This document shows, one piece after another, positions 1-7,723 of a stretch of 13,861 nucleotides of DNA. The notes under the pieces were generated by a model, which did not search any database, had not been told where the DNA came from, and worked only from the letters and a program-made list of their open reading frames with translations. Each line of letters opens with the position of its first letter. The stretch's first letter is position 1. Where the stretch lies: contig JACPSF010000059.1 in the NCBI GenBank assembly GCA_016193385.1, positions 1 to 13,861 of the forward strand, in the 5' to 3' direction. This stretch comes from Deltaproteobacteria bacterium. Its GTDB lineage: Bacteria > Desulfobacterota_B > Binatia > UBA9968. The translations under genes and the position numbers were made by a program.

Positions 1-171
1 AGGAATGAGCTTACCGTCCTCATGCTTCCCCGGGCCAACCGCGATCACACGGCCCTCCTGAGGCTTTTCCTTGGCGGTATCCGGGATGATGATCCCGCCC
101 TTGGTTTTCTCTTCCTCCTCTAACCTTTTAATAATCACCCTGTCATGAAGCGGACGAACTTTTGTAGCCAT
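1..171 (-). CDS. groES: GroES co-chaperonin, 5' part only (runs off the window)
   Basis: This is the 10-kDa co-chaperonin that caps the GroEL folding chamber in the cytoplasm. The first 57 codons are visible out of the usual 95 or so. The protein starts [20 protein letters not shown], the classic GroES opening. It continues into the mobile loop that contacts GroEL, with a [19 protein letters not shown] stretch at about residues 22-40, then [18 protein letters not shown]. The ATG at 171 is preceded by a perfect AGGAGG Shine-Dalgarno at 177-182, five bases upstream, which fixes the start. groEL would be expected just beyond the left edge but cannot be seen. A sigma70-type promoter and a possible operator lie upstream. 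The gene is divergent from the glutathione S-transferase gene. Confidence 0.95.
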   Translation of the reverse strand, partial: MATKVRPLHDRVIIKRLEEEEKTKGGIIIPDTAKEKPQEGRVIAVGPGKHEDGKLIP

Positions 172-206
172 AAAAACCTCCTAAATAAAACATGAGTTTA
201 TACTTC

Positions 207-225
207 TACCGGAAGGTATTACCGG
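207..225 (-). promoter_or_regulatory. Palindrome plus direct repeat in the groES leader, possible operator
   Basis: On the plus strand this holds two copies of TACCGG (207-212 and 220-225) spaced 13 bases start to start. Between and overlapping them is the perfect palindrome GGTATTACC (215-223). It sits at the predicted groES transcription start, where a repressor or RNA structure could act. No CIRCE element (TTAGCACTC with its inverted copy) is present. That a regulator binds here is inference only. Confidence 0.3.
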
Positions 226-230
226 GTGAA

Positions 231-258
231 AATATAAGATCACTTCACGAAACGTCAA
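231..258 (-). promoter_or_regulatory. Candidate sigma70-type promoter of groES
   Basis: Read on the minus strand, TTGACG (253-258) is followed after 16 bases by TATATT (231-236). Both hexamers match the sigma70 consensus at five of six positions. Transcription would start near 224, giving a leader of about 50 nt that contains the AGGAGG ribosome binding site. The surrounding sequence is AT-rich compared with the genes on either side. Confidence 0.6.
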
Positions 259-278
259 GGGGGGGTTGGCAACTAAAA

Positions 279-329
279 TGGCCGCGATCATCTCCCCCAC
301 GACCCGGCGACCGGCTGCGATGATGGCCA
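279..329. other. Bulged inverted repeat between groES and the GST gene
   Basis: TGGCC plus ATCATC (279-283 and 287-292, separated by a three-base bulge) pairs with GATGATGGCCA at 319-329, leaving a 26-base C-rich loop. The stem has 11 pairs. There is no T tract after it, so it is not a typical terminator. It lies upstream of the GST gene and could be a leader structure or a protein site. No function can be assigned from sequence. Confidence 0.3.
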
Positions 330-343
330 GCCCCTACACTTTT

Positions 344-388
344 ATGGCGAAGGATGGTATGGAGTACGCTCGAACAGCCGGGATTTAG
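344..388 (+). other. Possible 14-codon leader ORF ahead of the GST gene
   Basis: An ATG at 344 opens a 14-residue frame, MAKDGMEYARTAGI, ending in a TAG at 386-388. Its stop overlaps the AGGAG ribosome binding site (387-391) of the downstream gene, an arrangement that would allow translational coupling. It has no Shine-Dalgarno of its own, and a frame this short is expected by chance, so it is a weak call. Confidence 0.15.
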
Positions 389-399
389 GAGTGGTTGTG

Positions 400-1020
400 A
401 TGATCAAAATTTGGGGCAGGAAAGATTCATCCAACGTGCAAAAGGTGCTGTGGTGCTGCGGGGAACTAGGGCTCGCTTACGAGCGGATTGACATCGGAGG
501 GCGCTTTGGGGGCAACAAGGAAACGCCCTACTTGGACCTTAACCCTAACGGATTGGTGCCAACGATCGAGGACGGGGATTTCGTGCTTTGGGAATCCAAC
601 AGCATCGTGCGCTACCTGGTAGATAAATACGGCCAGGGAAAGCTGCTTCCGCCCAATCCCGAGGGGCGGGCAAATGCCAATCGGTGGATGGACTGGCAGC
701 TCACGACGATGGGTCCGGCTCTCGTGCCCCTTTTTCGGGCATTCGTCCGCACTCTTCCGGAAAGGCGAGACCAGGCCGCGATCGATGAGGCATTAAAAAG
801 AGCGACTCATGCCTGGCAGATCCCGGAGGAGCATCTGGCAAAAAACCGCTATTTGGCCGGCGAGTCTTTCTCCATTGGCGACATTCCCCTTGGAATCTGG
901 GCCTACCGCTGGTTCAACCTACCCATCGAGCGGCCTAACTTCCCCCGGGTGAGAGCTTGGTACGACCGCCTTACCGAGCGGCCGGCTTACCGGACACATG
1001 TTATGATTCCCCTGACTTGA
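400..1020 (+). CDS. Glutathione S-transferase family protein, GstB-like
   Basis: This is a soluble two-domain glutathione S-transferase of 206 residues, a normal length for the family. The N-terminal thioredoxin-fold domain (about residues 1-80) shows the Ser/Asn region GRKDSSNVQKV, a cis-proline in GLVPTIED (Pro54) and the glutathione-binding pair in WESNSIVRYL (Glu65-Ser66). The helical C-terminal domain contains ERRDQAAID and the N-capping-type FSIGDIPLG motif. It ends TERPAY...VMIPLT. The overall pattern, including WMDWQ and the MIP-type tail, closely resembles E. coli GstB, so a role in conjugating or dehalogenating small electrophiles is plausible, but the substrate is unknown. ATG 400 is chosen because AGGAG lies eight bases upstream; an in-frame GTG at 391 overlaps that site. 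The cupin pair follows after 94 bases and may be co-transcribed. Confidence 0.9.
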   Translation: MIKIWGRKDSSNVQKVLWCCGELGLAYERIDIGGRFGGNKETPYLDLNPNGLVPTIEDGDFVLWESNSIVRYLVDKYGQGKLLPPNPEGRANANRWMDWQLTTMGPALVPLFRAFVRTLPERRDQAAIDEALKRATHAWQIPEEHLAKNRYLAGESFSIGDIPLGIWAYRWFNLPIERPNFPRVRAWYDRLTERPAYRTHVMIPLT

Positions 1021-1114
1021 GCACGGGCTTGACCGCCCAACGGCGCGACCGTTTCCACAATCGTCGAAAGGGCGCGGTTCCGGCTGATTTCACCGACATT
1101 GGAAGGAGCAAGCT

Positions 1115-1672
1115 ATGGCGAAACCAGAGGAAAACACCGAAGGCAAATGGGAGCGGTGGGAAAAGGACCGGACCTTTGTCCGGGCCGTGATCGGCAAATA
1201 CATGGAGATCTTCAAAGATCTGCAAAAGCAGCCGAGGGTCTATAAGACCGTCAATAACCGCTATAAGGGCGGTCCTGCCAAATGGAGCAAAAACGTCATC
1301 AACCCGCAGACTGCCCCCATCACACAGTCCATAGAGACCCATATCGATATCTTGGCGCCGGGAAATCACGGACAAAGACACGGTCATTTGAACAGCGCGG
1401 TCTTCTATATCCTGGACGGGAAAGGTCATGACGTGCATGACGGCGTGCGCTACGATTGGGAGGCGGGCGATGTCTGCATCGTCGATAACGGCTGCGTCCA
1501 TCAGCACTTCAACGATGACCCGGGCCAGCCCGCGCACATCCTGATCTTCAAGGCCAAGCCGCTCTTCGCCTTCTTCAACCTTTTGATGCAGAAGGTGGTC
1601 GACTTCCCACCCGAGGTCGCCAAGCCGGGTTTTGAGAATTTCGATCCGGAAGAGGCTTTCGACCACAAGTAG
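1115..1672 (+). CDS. Cupin-fold protein with an incomplete metal site (first of a tandem pair)
   Basis: This is a single-domain cupin of 185 residues, soluble and with no signal peptide. Cupin motif 1 is QRHGHLNSAVFYILDGKG: His89 and His91 are present, but the usual metal-binding Glu is replaced (Ala95). Motif 2 is GDVCIVDNGCVHQHFN, with His129 and Asn133 retained and the usual Pro of PxG replaced by Asp. A metal site with three His but no Glu occurs in some cupin dioxygenases, or this copy may be structural. The N-terminal 60 residues are charged and partly helical. The C-terminus after the barrel (FFNLLMQKVVDF) is hydrophobic. GGAAGGAG at 1101-1108 sets the start. The second cupin follows after 11 bases, with its ribosome site overlapping this stop codon, so the two are probably made together. 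The substrate is unknown. Confidence 0.85.
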   Translation: MAKPEENTEGKWERWEKDRTFVRAVIGKYMEIFKDLQKQPRVYKTVNNRYKGGPAKWSKNVINPQTAPITQSIETHIDILAPGNHGQRHGHLNSAVFYILDGKGHDVHDGVRYDWEAGDVCIVDNGCVHQHFNDDPGQPAHILIFKAKPLFAFFNLLMQKVVDFPPEVAKPGFENFDPEEAFDHK

Positions 1673-1683
1673 GAGTATCCCCA

Positions 1684-2226
1684 ATGGCCTTTGAGGAAGC
1701 GAAGAAAATCAAAACGGCCGGCCCGACCGTCGACTATTACCGCAAGGCGCTGGAGCGCTCGAAGAAGTTTCGCCAGGAATACGGCCGGCGCCGAACTGTC
1801 GTCAAGGCCACCGAGATGCCCTGGGAGAAAAGCCCCCAGGGCCTGATCAAACACATTGTCCACGAGGAGATGTTCACCAGAGAGTTCGCCCTGGAGATGT
1901 ACATGCAGTTGCTCGGGCCCGGAAAGTGCTCAGGCAAGCACCGCCACATGGCCGAAGAGGTCTTTTACGTCATCGAAGGCCGGGGCTACGACCTCCACTG
2001 GGACGTGGAACCGGAAATCAGCACCAAGTACGAATGGCGATGGGCCAAAGAGGCCACGAGATTCGACTGGGAAGAGGGCGATTTCGTCTACATCCCGCCT
2101 TACACCACGCACCAACACTTCAACCCCGACCCGAACCAGCCAGCGCGGATCATCACGGCGACCAACCGGGTCGTGCGGCTGCTCGGCTACGACTGGCTGG
2201 ACCAGGTCGAAGACGCGCCGGAATAG
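1684..2226 (+). CDS. Cupin-fold protein with a complete metal site (second of a tandem pair)
   Basis: This is a 180-residue soluble cupin, paralogous to the gene before it. Motif 1, KHRHMAEEVFYVIEGRG, supplies His86, His88 and Glu92. Motif 2, GDFVYIPPYTTHQHFN, supplies His143 and Asn147. The full 3-His/1-Glu metal set is therefore present, as in cupin dioxygenases, isomerases and decarboxylases. Between the motifs is an insertion of about 25 residues rich in Trp and charged residues. Both cupins share a DWE(E/A)GD stretch and an HQHFN-DP-QPA stretch, which points to duplication of an ancestral gene. AGGAG at 1671-1675 overlaps the upstream stop and lies eight bases from the ATG, so translation is likely coupled. 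A hetero-oligomer with one catalytic and one degenerate subunit is inference. The reaction cannot be named. Confidence 0.88.
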   Translation: MAFEEAKKIKTAGPTVDYYRKALERSKKFRQEYGRRRTVVKATEMPWEKSPQGLIKHIVHEEMFTREFALEMYMQLLGPGKCSGKHRHMAEEVFYVIEGRGYDLHWDVEPEISTKYEWRWAKEATRFDWEEGDFVYIPPYTTHQHFNPDPNQPARIITATNRVVRLLGYDWLDQVEDAPE

Positions 2227-2232
2227 CCCGGA

Positions 2233-2271
2233 CGCTTTCCCGCACGAGATTGCTCGTTTAGGGGAAAAGCG
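2233..2271. terminator. Nested hairpin between convergent transcription units
   Basis: CGCTTTCCC at 2233-2241 can pair with GGGGAAAAGCG at 2261-2271 with one or two bulged bases. Inside it, ACGAG (2244-2248) pairs with CTCGT (2253-2257) around a four-base loop. The element lies in the 57-base gap between the convergent cupin and nuoN genes, where a bidirectional terminator is expected. There is no clear T tract on either side, so if it terminates, it is not a canonical intrinsic terminator. Confidence 0.4.
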
Positions 2272-2283
2272 GCGATCGGCCGT

Positions 2284-3762
2284 TTACTTCAGAAAGAATC
2301 GCAGGGATTCGCTGGTGTAGCGGACCAGGGGACCCCAGTACACCCCGAAGACGACAGTGAGAGAGCTGAGAACGCCCAAAAGGGCGGACTCGTTCGCGCT
2401 CATGTCCACTTTCTGATCGGCGGGATTAGGCTGGTCCATGAACATCGTCTTGACGATGCCCGCGTAATAGTAGAGGGAGATCACGCTGTTGATGATCGCC
2501 ACCACCGCCAGGAAATAAAACTCCTCCCTGATGGCAGCGGCAAAGAGAAAAAACTTGCCGACAAAGCCCGCCAGAGGCGGAAGTCCGGTGAGCGAGAAAA
2601 GAAAGATCGCCATGCAGACCGCGGGGATGGCGGCTCCGCGCCAGGCGAGCCCGCGGTAGCCTTCTATGTCCTCTCTCCCGGTCGCATTAGCGACAATCAC
2701 GACCACCAGAAACGCGCCCACATTCATGATCAGGTAGACCACGATGTAGAGCAGCATCGCCTTGAGCCCTTCGTTGTTCAGAACCACGAGTCCCATCAGG
2801 ATGTAGCCGGCATGGGCGATGCCGGAATAGGCCAGCAGGCGCTTGACGTTTTGCTGATTCAAGGCGCAGAGATTTCCTACCGTCATCGTCACCATACTCA
2901 AAAAGAGAAGGAAGTGAGGCCACTCCACGCCGGTGAGAAAAAGCCAATTGCCCCGATCCCCCAGGCGCGAAACCGCAGGGAAGAAGAACCGGATCATGAT
3001 GGCCACTCCGGCCGCATTGGAGCCCACGGAGAGAAAAGCCGTAATGGGCGTCGGCGCCCCCTGATACACGTCCGGGGACCACATGTGAAAAGGAACAAAG
3101 ACGACCTTGTAGCCGAATCCGGCCAGGATTAAGACGAAGGCAGTAAACAAGCTCAGGCGGTTCACCTGGGCATGCGCCAGCACTTCGCTGATCCTCGCAT
3201 AATCCAGGCTCCCGGTGATGCCGAAAACCCAGCTCATCCCATAGATCATCGTGCCCGAGGCCACGCCGCCGTAGATCAGATATTTCAGCGCCGCCTCGCT
3301 CGATCGGCGATTGCGCGGCAAGGAGCCTGTAAGGATGTACGAGGTCAGGCTCACCAGCTCTAAGGACAGGTAGGCCATGAGCAGATTGCTCGAGGAGGCC
3401 ATAAAAAACATACCGAGGGCGGAGGTGAGCAGGATCGCGTAGTACTCTCCCAGATGAATTTCGCGAATCTCGCGGCAGCCAAAAGAGATCCAGATCACGA
3501 GCAGGGCCGCCACCAGGGGGATCACTTTAAAGAAGAGGCTAAAGTTGTCGAGCACGATCATCCGGTGGAACAGCCAACCCCCCGGGCTCCCGTAGAGGTC
3601 GAGGGTAGCCCAGAGAGAGAGCAGGCAGCCGAGGAAGGCTGAGCCGGCGAGCCACCGCTTGTCCGCGACGATCAAATCGAGAACGATCAAGAAAACGATG
3701 GTCCCGGCGAGGACGAATTCGGGATAGAAAAATTGCAGGCTCTCGAGGTTGCTCAGGTCCAT
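2284..3762 (-). CDS. nuoN: NADH-quinone oxidoreductase subunit N (NuoN)
   Basis: NuoN is an antiporter-like, proton-pumping subunit of the complex I membrane arm, here 492 residues with about 14 transmembrane helices and a normal length. Key channel residues visible include Glu135 in LMAYLSLELVSLTSYIL, Lys160 in EAALKYLIYG, Lys219 in GFGYKVVFVPFHMW and the later Lys in LPPLAGFVGKFFLF. The TM8 position that is Lys in E. coli NuoN is Asn249 here (AFLSVGSNAAG, codon AAT at 3016-3018), which is noteworthy. It is the last gene of the nuo operon and starts six bases after the nuoM stop, with only a weak GAG as ribosome site, so it is probably translated by coupling. No frame defects are seen. Confidence 0.97.
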   Translation of the reverse strand: MDLSNLESLQFFYPEFVLAGTIVFLIVLDLIVADKRWLAGSAFLGCLLSLWATLDLYGSPGGWLFHRMIVLDNFSLFFKVIPLVAALLVIWISFGCREIREIHLGEYYAILLTSALGMFFMASSSNLLMAYLSLELVSLTSYILTGSLPRNRRSSEAALKYLIYGGVASGTMIYGMSWVFGITGSLDYARISEVLAHAQVNRLSLFTAFVLILAGFGYKVVFVPFHMWSPDVYQGAPTPITAFLSVGSNAAGVAIMIRFFFPAVSRLGDRGNWLFLTGVEWPHFLLFLSMVTMTVGNLCALNQQNVKRLLAYSGIAHAGYILMGLVVLNNEGLKAMLLYIVVYLIMNVGAFLVVVIVANATGREDIEGYRGLAWRGAAIPAVCMAIFLFSLTGLPPLAGFVGKFFLFAAAIREEFYFLAVVAIINSVISLYYYAGIVKTMFMDQPNPADQKVDMSANESALLGVLSSLTVVFGVYWGPLVRYTSESLRFFLK

Positions 3763-3768
3763 GGGATC

Positions 3769-5289
3769 TCAAGAGAGGTAGGGGATGACCGCGCGATTCA
3801 GCTCGTCCAGGGAAGAGCGCAGCAGATCGAGCATGGCATTCGGATAAACCCCGAGGATAATCACGATAATCCCGAGGGGCACCAGCGTGAAGAGCTCCCG
3901 TCCGTTAATTTCCGGGAGCGTCTTATACTCCTCGTTGACCGGCCCGCGAAAAACCCTCTGGATCGTCCAGAGACAGTAGCCCGCGGTCAAAACCACCCCG
4001 CTCGCGCCTAAAACCGTTAGAATCGGATATTTTTGCCACGCCCCAAGCAGCACCAGTACCTCAGAGATGAACCCGGAGAGGCCGGGCAGCCCCATCGAGG
4101 CGAACAAGGCCAGGGCGCTCACACCGGTATAGACCGGCATGACGGCTGCCAGCCCGCCAAAGCCGTCCACTTCTCGGTGATGTGCCCGGTCGTAGATCAC
4201 CCCAACCATGAGAAACAGCATCCCGGTGATGGTCCCATGGTTGAACATCTGAAGCACCGCGCCGTTGATTCCCTGAGAAGTAAAGCTGGCCATGCCCAGC
4301 ATCACGTATCCCATGTGGCTTACGCTTGAGTAAGCGACGAGCTTTTTAAAATCTGTCTGTGCCATCGCGCAAAGCGCCCCGTAGACGATGTTCCAGGTTC
4401 CAAGCGCCGCCAGGAAGTAATAGGCGAGCTCCGCGGTGGCCGCGGGAAGCATGGGAAAATTGATCCGCATGATCCCATAGGTCCCCATCTTCAAAAGAAC
4501 CCCGGCCAGGATCACCGAGATCGCGGTCGGCGCCTCGACGTGAGCATCCGGGAGCCAGGTGTGAAAGGGAAAGGCGGGGATCTTGATCGCGAAGCCGATG
4601 AACAGCGCCATCCAGACCACGTGTTGGAAGCCCCAGCCCAACCGGTCGAAAGGCCAGAAAGGCAAAGCCGCCGTGCCGTACTTGGTGTTTTGGGCGATGA
4701 GCACCGTCATGTCGAAGGTATAGGGCTCGCTCGAGAAATAGAGGGCCAAGATGGCGAGCAGCATGAGGACGCTGCCCAGCAGGGTGTAGAGGAAGAACTT
4801 GATCGCCGCATATTCCCGGCGCGGCCCGCCCCAGATCCCGATCAGGAAGTACATCGGCAGCAGCATGAGTTCCCAGAAAATGTAGAAGAGAAAAAAGTCA
4901 AGGGCGACAAATACCCCCATCATGCCGGTATCGAGCAAGAGGAAGAGCGCGAAGTAACCCTTCACCGCCTTATCGATCCCCCACGAAGCGAAGATACAGA
5001 GAAAGCAGAGCAGGGCGGTGAGCAGAACCATGGAAATACTGAGCCCATCAATCCCCACAAAGTACGCGATGTTATAGTCGGGGATCCACCGGACCTTCTC
5101 GATGAATTGAAGACCCGGCTTCGTCGGATCAAAGTGGCCATAGAGCCAGACTGCGAGAAGAAGCGGCGGAAGGGTGAACAGGGCCGAGACCCAGCGGATC
5201 AGGTCGTGCCGTTCGCGCGGCAGCAGCAGCACCACCCCCATCCCCGCCAGAGGAAAAAAGGTCATGTAGGTCAGCACGTGGTCTGTCAT
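3769..5289 (-). CDS. nuoM: NADH-quinone oxidoreductase subunit M (NuoM)
   Basis: NuoM is an antiporter-like proton-pumping subunit of the complex I membrane arm. It is 506 residues from the ATG at 5289 and entirely membrane-spanning after the first few residues. The hallmark residues are present: Glu140 in FFLFYIFWELMLLPMYFLIG, Lys164 in YAAIKFFLYTLLGS, Lys236 in GFAIKIPAFPFHTWLPD, Lys267 in GVLLKMGTYG and Glu410 in LPGLSGFISEVLVLL. The start is chosen as MTDHVLTYMTFF, with GGGAG about ten bases upstream. A TTG 33 bases earlier would overlap nuoL and add a polar, non-homologous leader. It lies 23 bases after the nuoL stop and six bases before nuoN. No lesions were seen. Confidence 0.97.
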   Translation of the reverse strand: MTDHVLTYMTFFPLAGMGVVLLLPRERHDLIRWVSALFTLPPLLLAVWLYGHFDPTKPGLQFIEKVRWIPDYNIAYFVGIDGLSISMVLLTALLCFLCIFASWGIDKAVKGYFALFLLLDTGMMGVFVALDFFLFYIFWELMLLPMYFLIGIWGGPRREYAAIKFFLYTLLGSVLMLLAILALYFSSEPYTFDMTVLIAQNTKYGTAALPFWPFDRLGWGFQHVVWMALFIGFAIKIPAFPFHTWLPDAHVEAPTAISVILAGVLLKMGTYGIMRINFPMLPAATAELAYYFLAALGTWNIVYGALCAMAQTDFKKLVAYSSVSHMGYVMLGMASFTSQGINGAVLQMFNHGTITGMLFLMVGVIYDRAHHREVDGFGGLAAVMPVYTGVSALALFASMGLPGLSGFISEVLVLLGAWQKYPILTVLGASGVVLTAGYCLWTIQRVFRGPVNEEYKTLPEINGRELFTLVPLGIIVIILGVYPNAMLDLLRSSLDELNRAVIPYLS

Positions 5290-5312
5290 GGTCTCAAGTC
5301 TCCCGTTCGAAA

Positions 5313-7276
5313 TTAGCTCCAATAACGCAGCTTAATGATCATCGCAATGACAACCGCGCCCAGAATCACATAGAGGTAACTGTTGATGTTGCCGGTCTGG
5401 ATCTTCCTGAATTTGTCGCCAGCGGCAAAAGTCGAATCCGCGACCTGGTTGACGATCCCGTCGACCACATAGTCATCGAAGAGGCCGTTGAGCCAGGAGA
5501 CAAAGGCGGTCAGCCTGGCCGAGCCATCGACAACGAAATCGATGATATGGAGGTCGAACCACGCCCCGATCCGAGCCAGGAGCAGGGACCCCTCGACGAA
5601 GACAAACTGATAGATCTCATCCACGTAGTATTTGTTATAAGACAGCCGATACGGGAGGCCGCCGGCTAGGGAGGAGAAACGCTCCGGCGCCAGGGTGCGC
5701 CGGAAGTAAACCAGATAGGCGAGATAAAAACCCAACGCCGCGACGGCTACGGAAAGTAGCATCAAGCTTATTTCCAGTCCTGCCGAGCCATGAGCTTCCT
5801 GGTGCGGGCCAAAAACGGGCTCAAGCCACCCGGCAAAAAGGCTCCCGCCAAAGGCCGCCGGAAGCCCGATCCAGCCTGCGACCACTGAACCCGCGGCCAG
5901 AACTACTAAAGGCAGGGTCATGACTTTGGGCGACTCGTGAAGATGGGCCTGCGTATGGCTATCGGCACGGCACTCGCCAAAAAAGACCAGAAAAAACTGG
6001 CGGAACATGTAGAACGCCGTCAGCCCCGCGCCCACCGCCCCGAGCCCCCACAACAGCGCCGAGCCGTGCTCGCTGGAAAAAGCCTGCCAGAGAATTTCGT
6101 CCTTGGAAAAAAAGCCAGCCGTCAGCGGCGTGCCCGCAATGGCCAGGACCGCGATAGCAAAGGTCCAGAACGTATAGGGCATATGGCCCCTGAGCCCGCC
6201 CATCTTCCTCATGTCCTGTTCCCCACCGAGGGCATGGATGATGCTGCCGGAGCCGAGAAAGAGGCAGGCCTTGAAGAAGGCATGGGTCATGAGATGGAAC
6301 ACGGCCGCGCCATAGGCGGCCACGCCGGCGCCCAAAAACATATATCCAAGCTGGCTGATCGTGGAGTAGGCGAGAACGCGCTTGATGTCGTTCTGGGTGA
6401 GAGCGATCGTTGCGGCAAAAAGCGCTGTCAGAGCGCCGATAGTCGCGACGATCGCAAGGGTAACGGGCGCCAGAGAAAAGAGAAAGTGATGGCGTCGGGG
6501 AGCCAAACATGGAGCGGGATCTGCGCTGATTTTCCCGTCGCCCCAATAAATAGCAACAGGGTTGCCAGGGTTGCTACTCCGATCCCCCACATCTCCTGCC
6601 CTTCGAGCAGGGGGACGAAGCGTTGCATCTCGCGAAAGGTTACCGTGCCGTGGCCCTGCTGGTTCAAAGACCAAAAGATCAGAAAAATGCCCAGGATGAA
6701 GCCGAAATCGCCGACGCGGTTAACGATGAACGCCTTGTTACCCGCCCGAGCGTTGACGTGGTCCTGGTACCAAAAACCGATCAGGGCATAGGAGCAAAGC
6801 CCGACACCCTCCCACCCGATGAACATGAGCAGGAGGTTATCCGCGGTGACGAGTAGCAGCATGGCGAACGTGAAGAGGTTGAGGAAGGCGAAGTAGCGCC
6901 AATAAGACCTATCCTCATGCATGTAGCCCATCGAGTAAATGTGGATGAGTCCCCCGATCCCCGTCACCACGAGAATCATCACCGCTGACAACGGATCGAC
7001 CCAGAAAGCCACATCAGCATTGAGGGTGCCCAGCGAGAGCCATGCATAGACGCGGTCGAGCAAAAAGCGCTCCTCGGGCTTTAAGCCCAGAAGATCGAAG
7101 AACGCCTTCAGCGAGAGGAGAAAAGAGATCACCACGGGCGCGCAGGCAAGGAGGCTGATCATCCATTTGCCGAGTTTCTTCTGGAGACCCGCTCCGAGCA
7201 AGCCGTTCGTCGCCGCCCCGAGAAGAGGCAGAAGAACGATCCAGCGAAGATAATCTGTTGGTACCGGATGCTCCAT
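5313..7276 (-). pseudogene. nuoL: NADH-quinone oxidoreductase subunit L (NuoL), broken by an out-of-frame internal deletion
   Basis: NuoL is the distal antiporter-like subunit of complex I, with the long lateral helix. The first frame runs 262 residues from ATG 7276 through FIGWEGVGLCSYALIG (Glu155), NRVGDFGF (Asp190) and GKSAQIPLHVWLPDA (Lys249). The homologous reading then resumes in another frame at HFLFSLAPVTLAIVATIGA (from 6488) and continues through THAFFKACLFLGSG, LTAGFFSKDEIL and the amphipathic tail to the TAA at 5313. Between PDA and HFLF the family normally has about 27 residues (the GPTPVSALIHAATMVTAG-type stretch with a conserved His). Only the bases AT remain, so about 79 nt are missing. 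Adding 79 nt gives 2043 nt, exactly 681 codons, a normal length. Whether this is a real mutation or an assembly error cannot be told here. No other defect is seen in either half. Confidence 0.9.
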
Positions 7277-7290
7277 CAACTCTTAACCAA

Positions 7291-7380
7291 TTTACGATTT
7301 TAGATTTTCGTTTTTAGACTTCGTCGTGAGCTCAGCCGAACGATCAATCCAAAATCCGCAATCCAAAATCCAAAATTATT
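7291..7380. repeat. AT-rich dispersed-repeat-like insert between nuoK and nuoL
   Basis: The 125-base gap between nuoK and nuoL is much longer than other gaps in the operon and unlike them in composition. It contains ATTTTAGATTTTCG (7297-7310), a central GC-rich piece with GAGCTC (7329-7334), and repeated ATCCAAAATCC/ATCCAAAAT units (7347-7376). The left and right arms are imperfect inverted copies. Short AATCCAAAATCC arrays, and pieces like the CTTCG...GAGCTCAG.CGAACG core, resemble dispersed intergenic repeats known from several bacterial phyla. It may be a small non-autonomous element or repeat relic. It has no coding capacity. Confidence 0.5.
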
Positions 7381-7401
7381 TGCCTCCCTTTAACCCGTGA
7401 A

Positions 7402-7710
7402 CTATTCTTTGAGAGTCTCCGCCGCCTCGACATCGATGGTATGAAAGATCTGGAAGATGGCGAGGACGATGGCCAGACCGATGGCCGCCTCGGCCGCCGC
7501 CAGCATGATGACAAAAATCGCATAGATCTGGCCGTCCACGTTCCCGGTGCCGTAGTGCGAGAAGGCAACATAGTTGATATTGGCGCTGTTCAAGATCAGC
7601 TCCACCCCCATGAGGATGCTGATGGCGTTGCGTCGAGTAAGCACGGTGAAGAGGCCGAGCCCGAAAAGGACGGCCCCGACGACGAGATAGTGAGCGAGTC
7701 CGATAGCCAT
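7402..7710 (-). CDS. nuoK: NADH-quinone oxidoreductase subunit K (NuoK)
   Basis: NuoK is a small three-helix subunit of the complex I membrane arm (102 residues, typical) that carries part of the proton path between the quinone site and the antiporter subunits. The two buried glutamates are present: Glu37 in SILMGVELILNSANINYVAF and Glu74 in FVIMLAAAEAAIGLAI, matching E. coli Glu36 and Glu72. ATG 7710 has GGGGAG six bases upstream and lies 13 bases after the nuoJ stop. The repeat-like insert follows the stop codon. The coding sequence looks intact. Confidence 0.97.
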   Translation of the reverse strand: MAIGLAHYLVVGAVLFGLGLFTVLTRRNAISILMGVELILNSANINYVAFSHYGTGNVDGQIYAIFVIMLAAAEAAIGLAIVLAIFQIFHTIDVEAAETLKE

Positions 7711-7723
7711 AGCGGGCTCCCCG

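Noticed and set aside
181..270. CIRCE operator upstream of groES
   Set aside because: No TTAGCACTC/GAGTGCTAA pair or near match is present in the leader.
1021..1114. Possible separate gene or strong terminator between the GST gene and the first cupin
   Set aside because: The 94 bases hold no stem with a T run and no frame with a ribosome site other than that of the cupin; the overlapping 77-codon frame is a shadow.
4540..5316. Long plus-strand open frame (258 codons) opposite nuoM
   Set aside because: It is the antisense shadow of a clear nuoM. Its translation is rich in charged and Gln/His residues with no domain pattern, as expected from the reverse of a GC-rich membrane-protein gene.
5937..6791. 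Plus-strand open frame (284 codons) opposite nuoL
   Set aside because: Antisense shadow across both halves of nuoL, with no recognisable fold or ribosome site.
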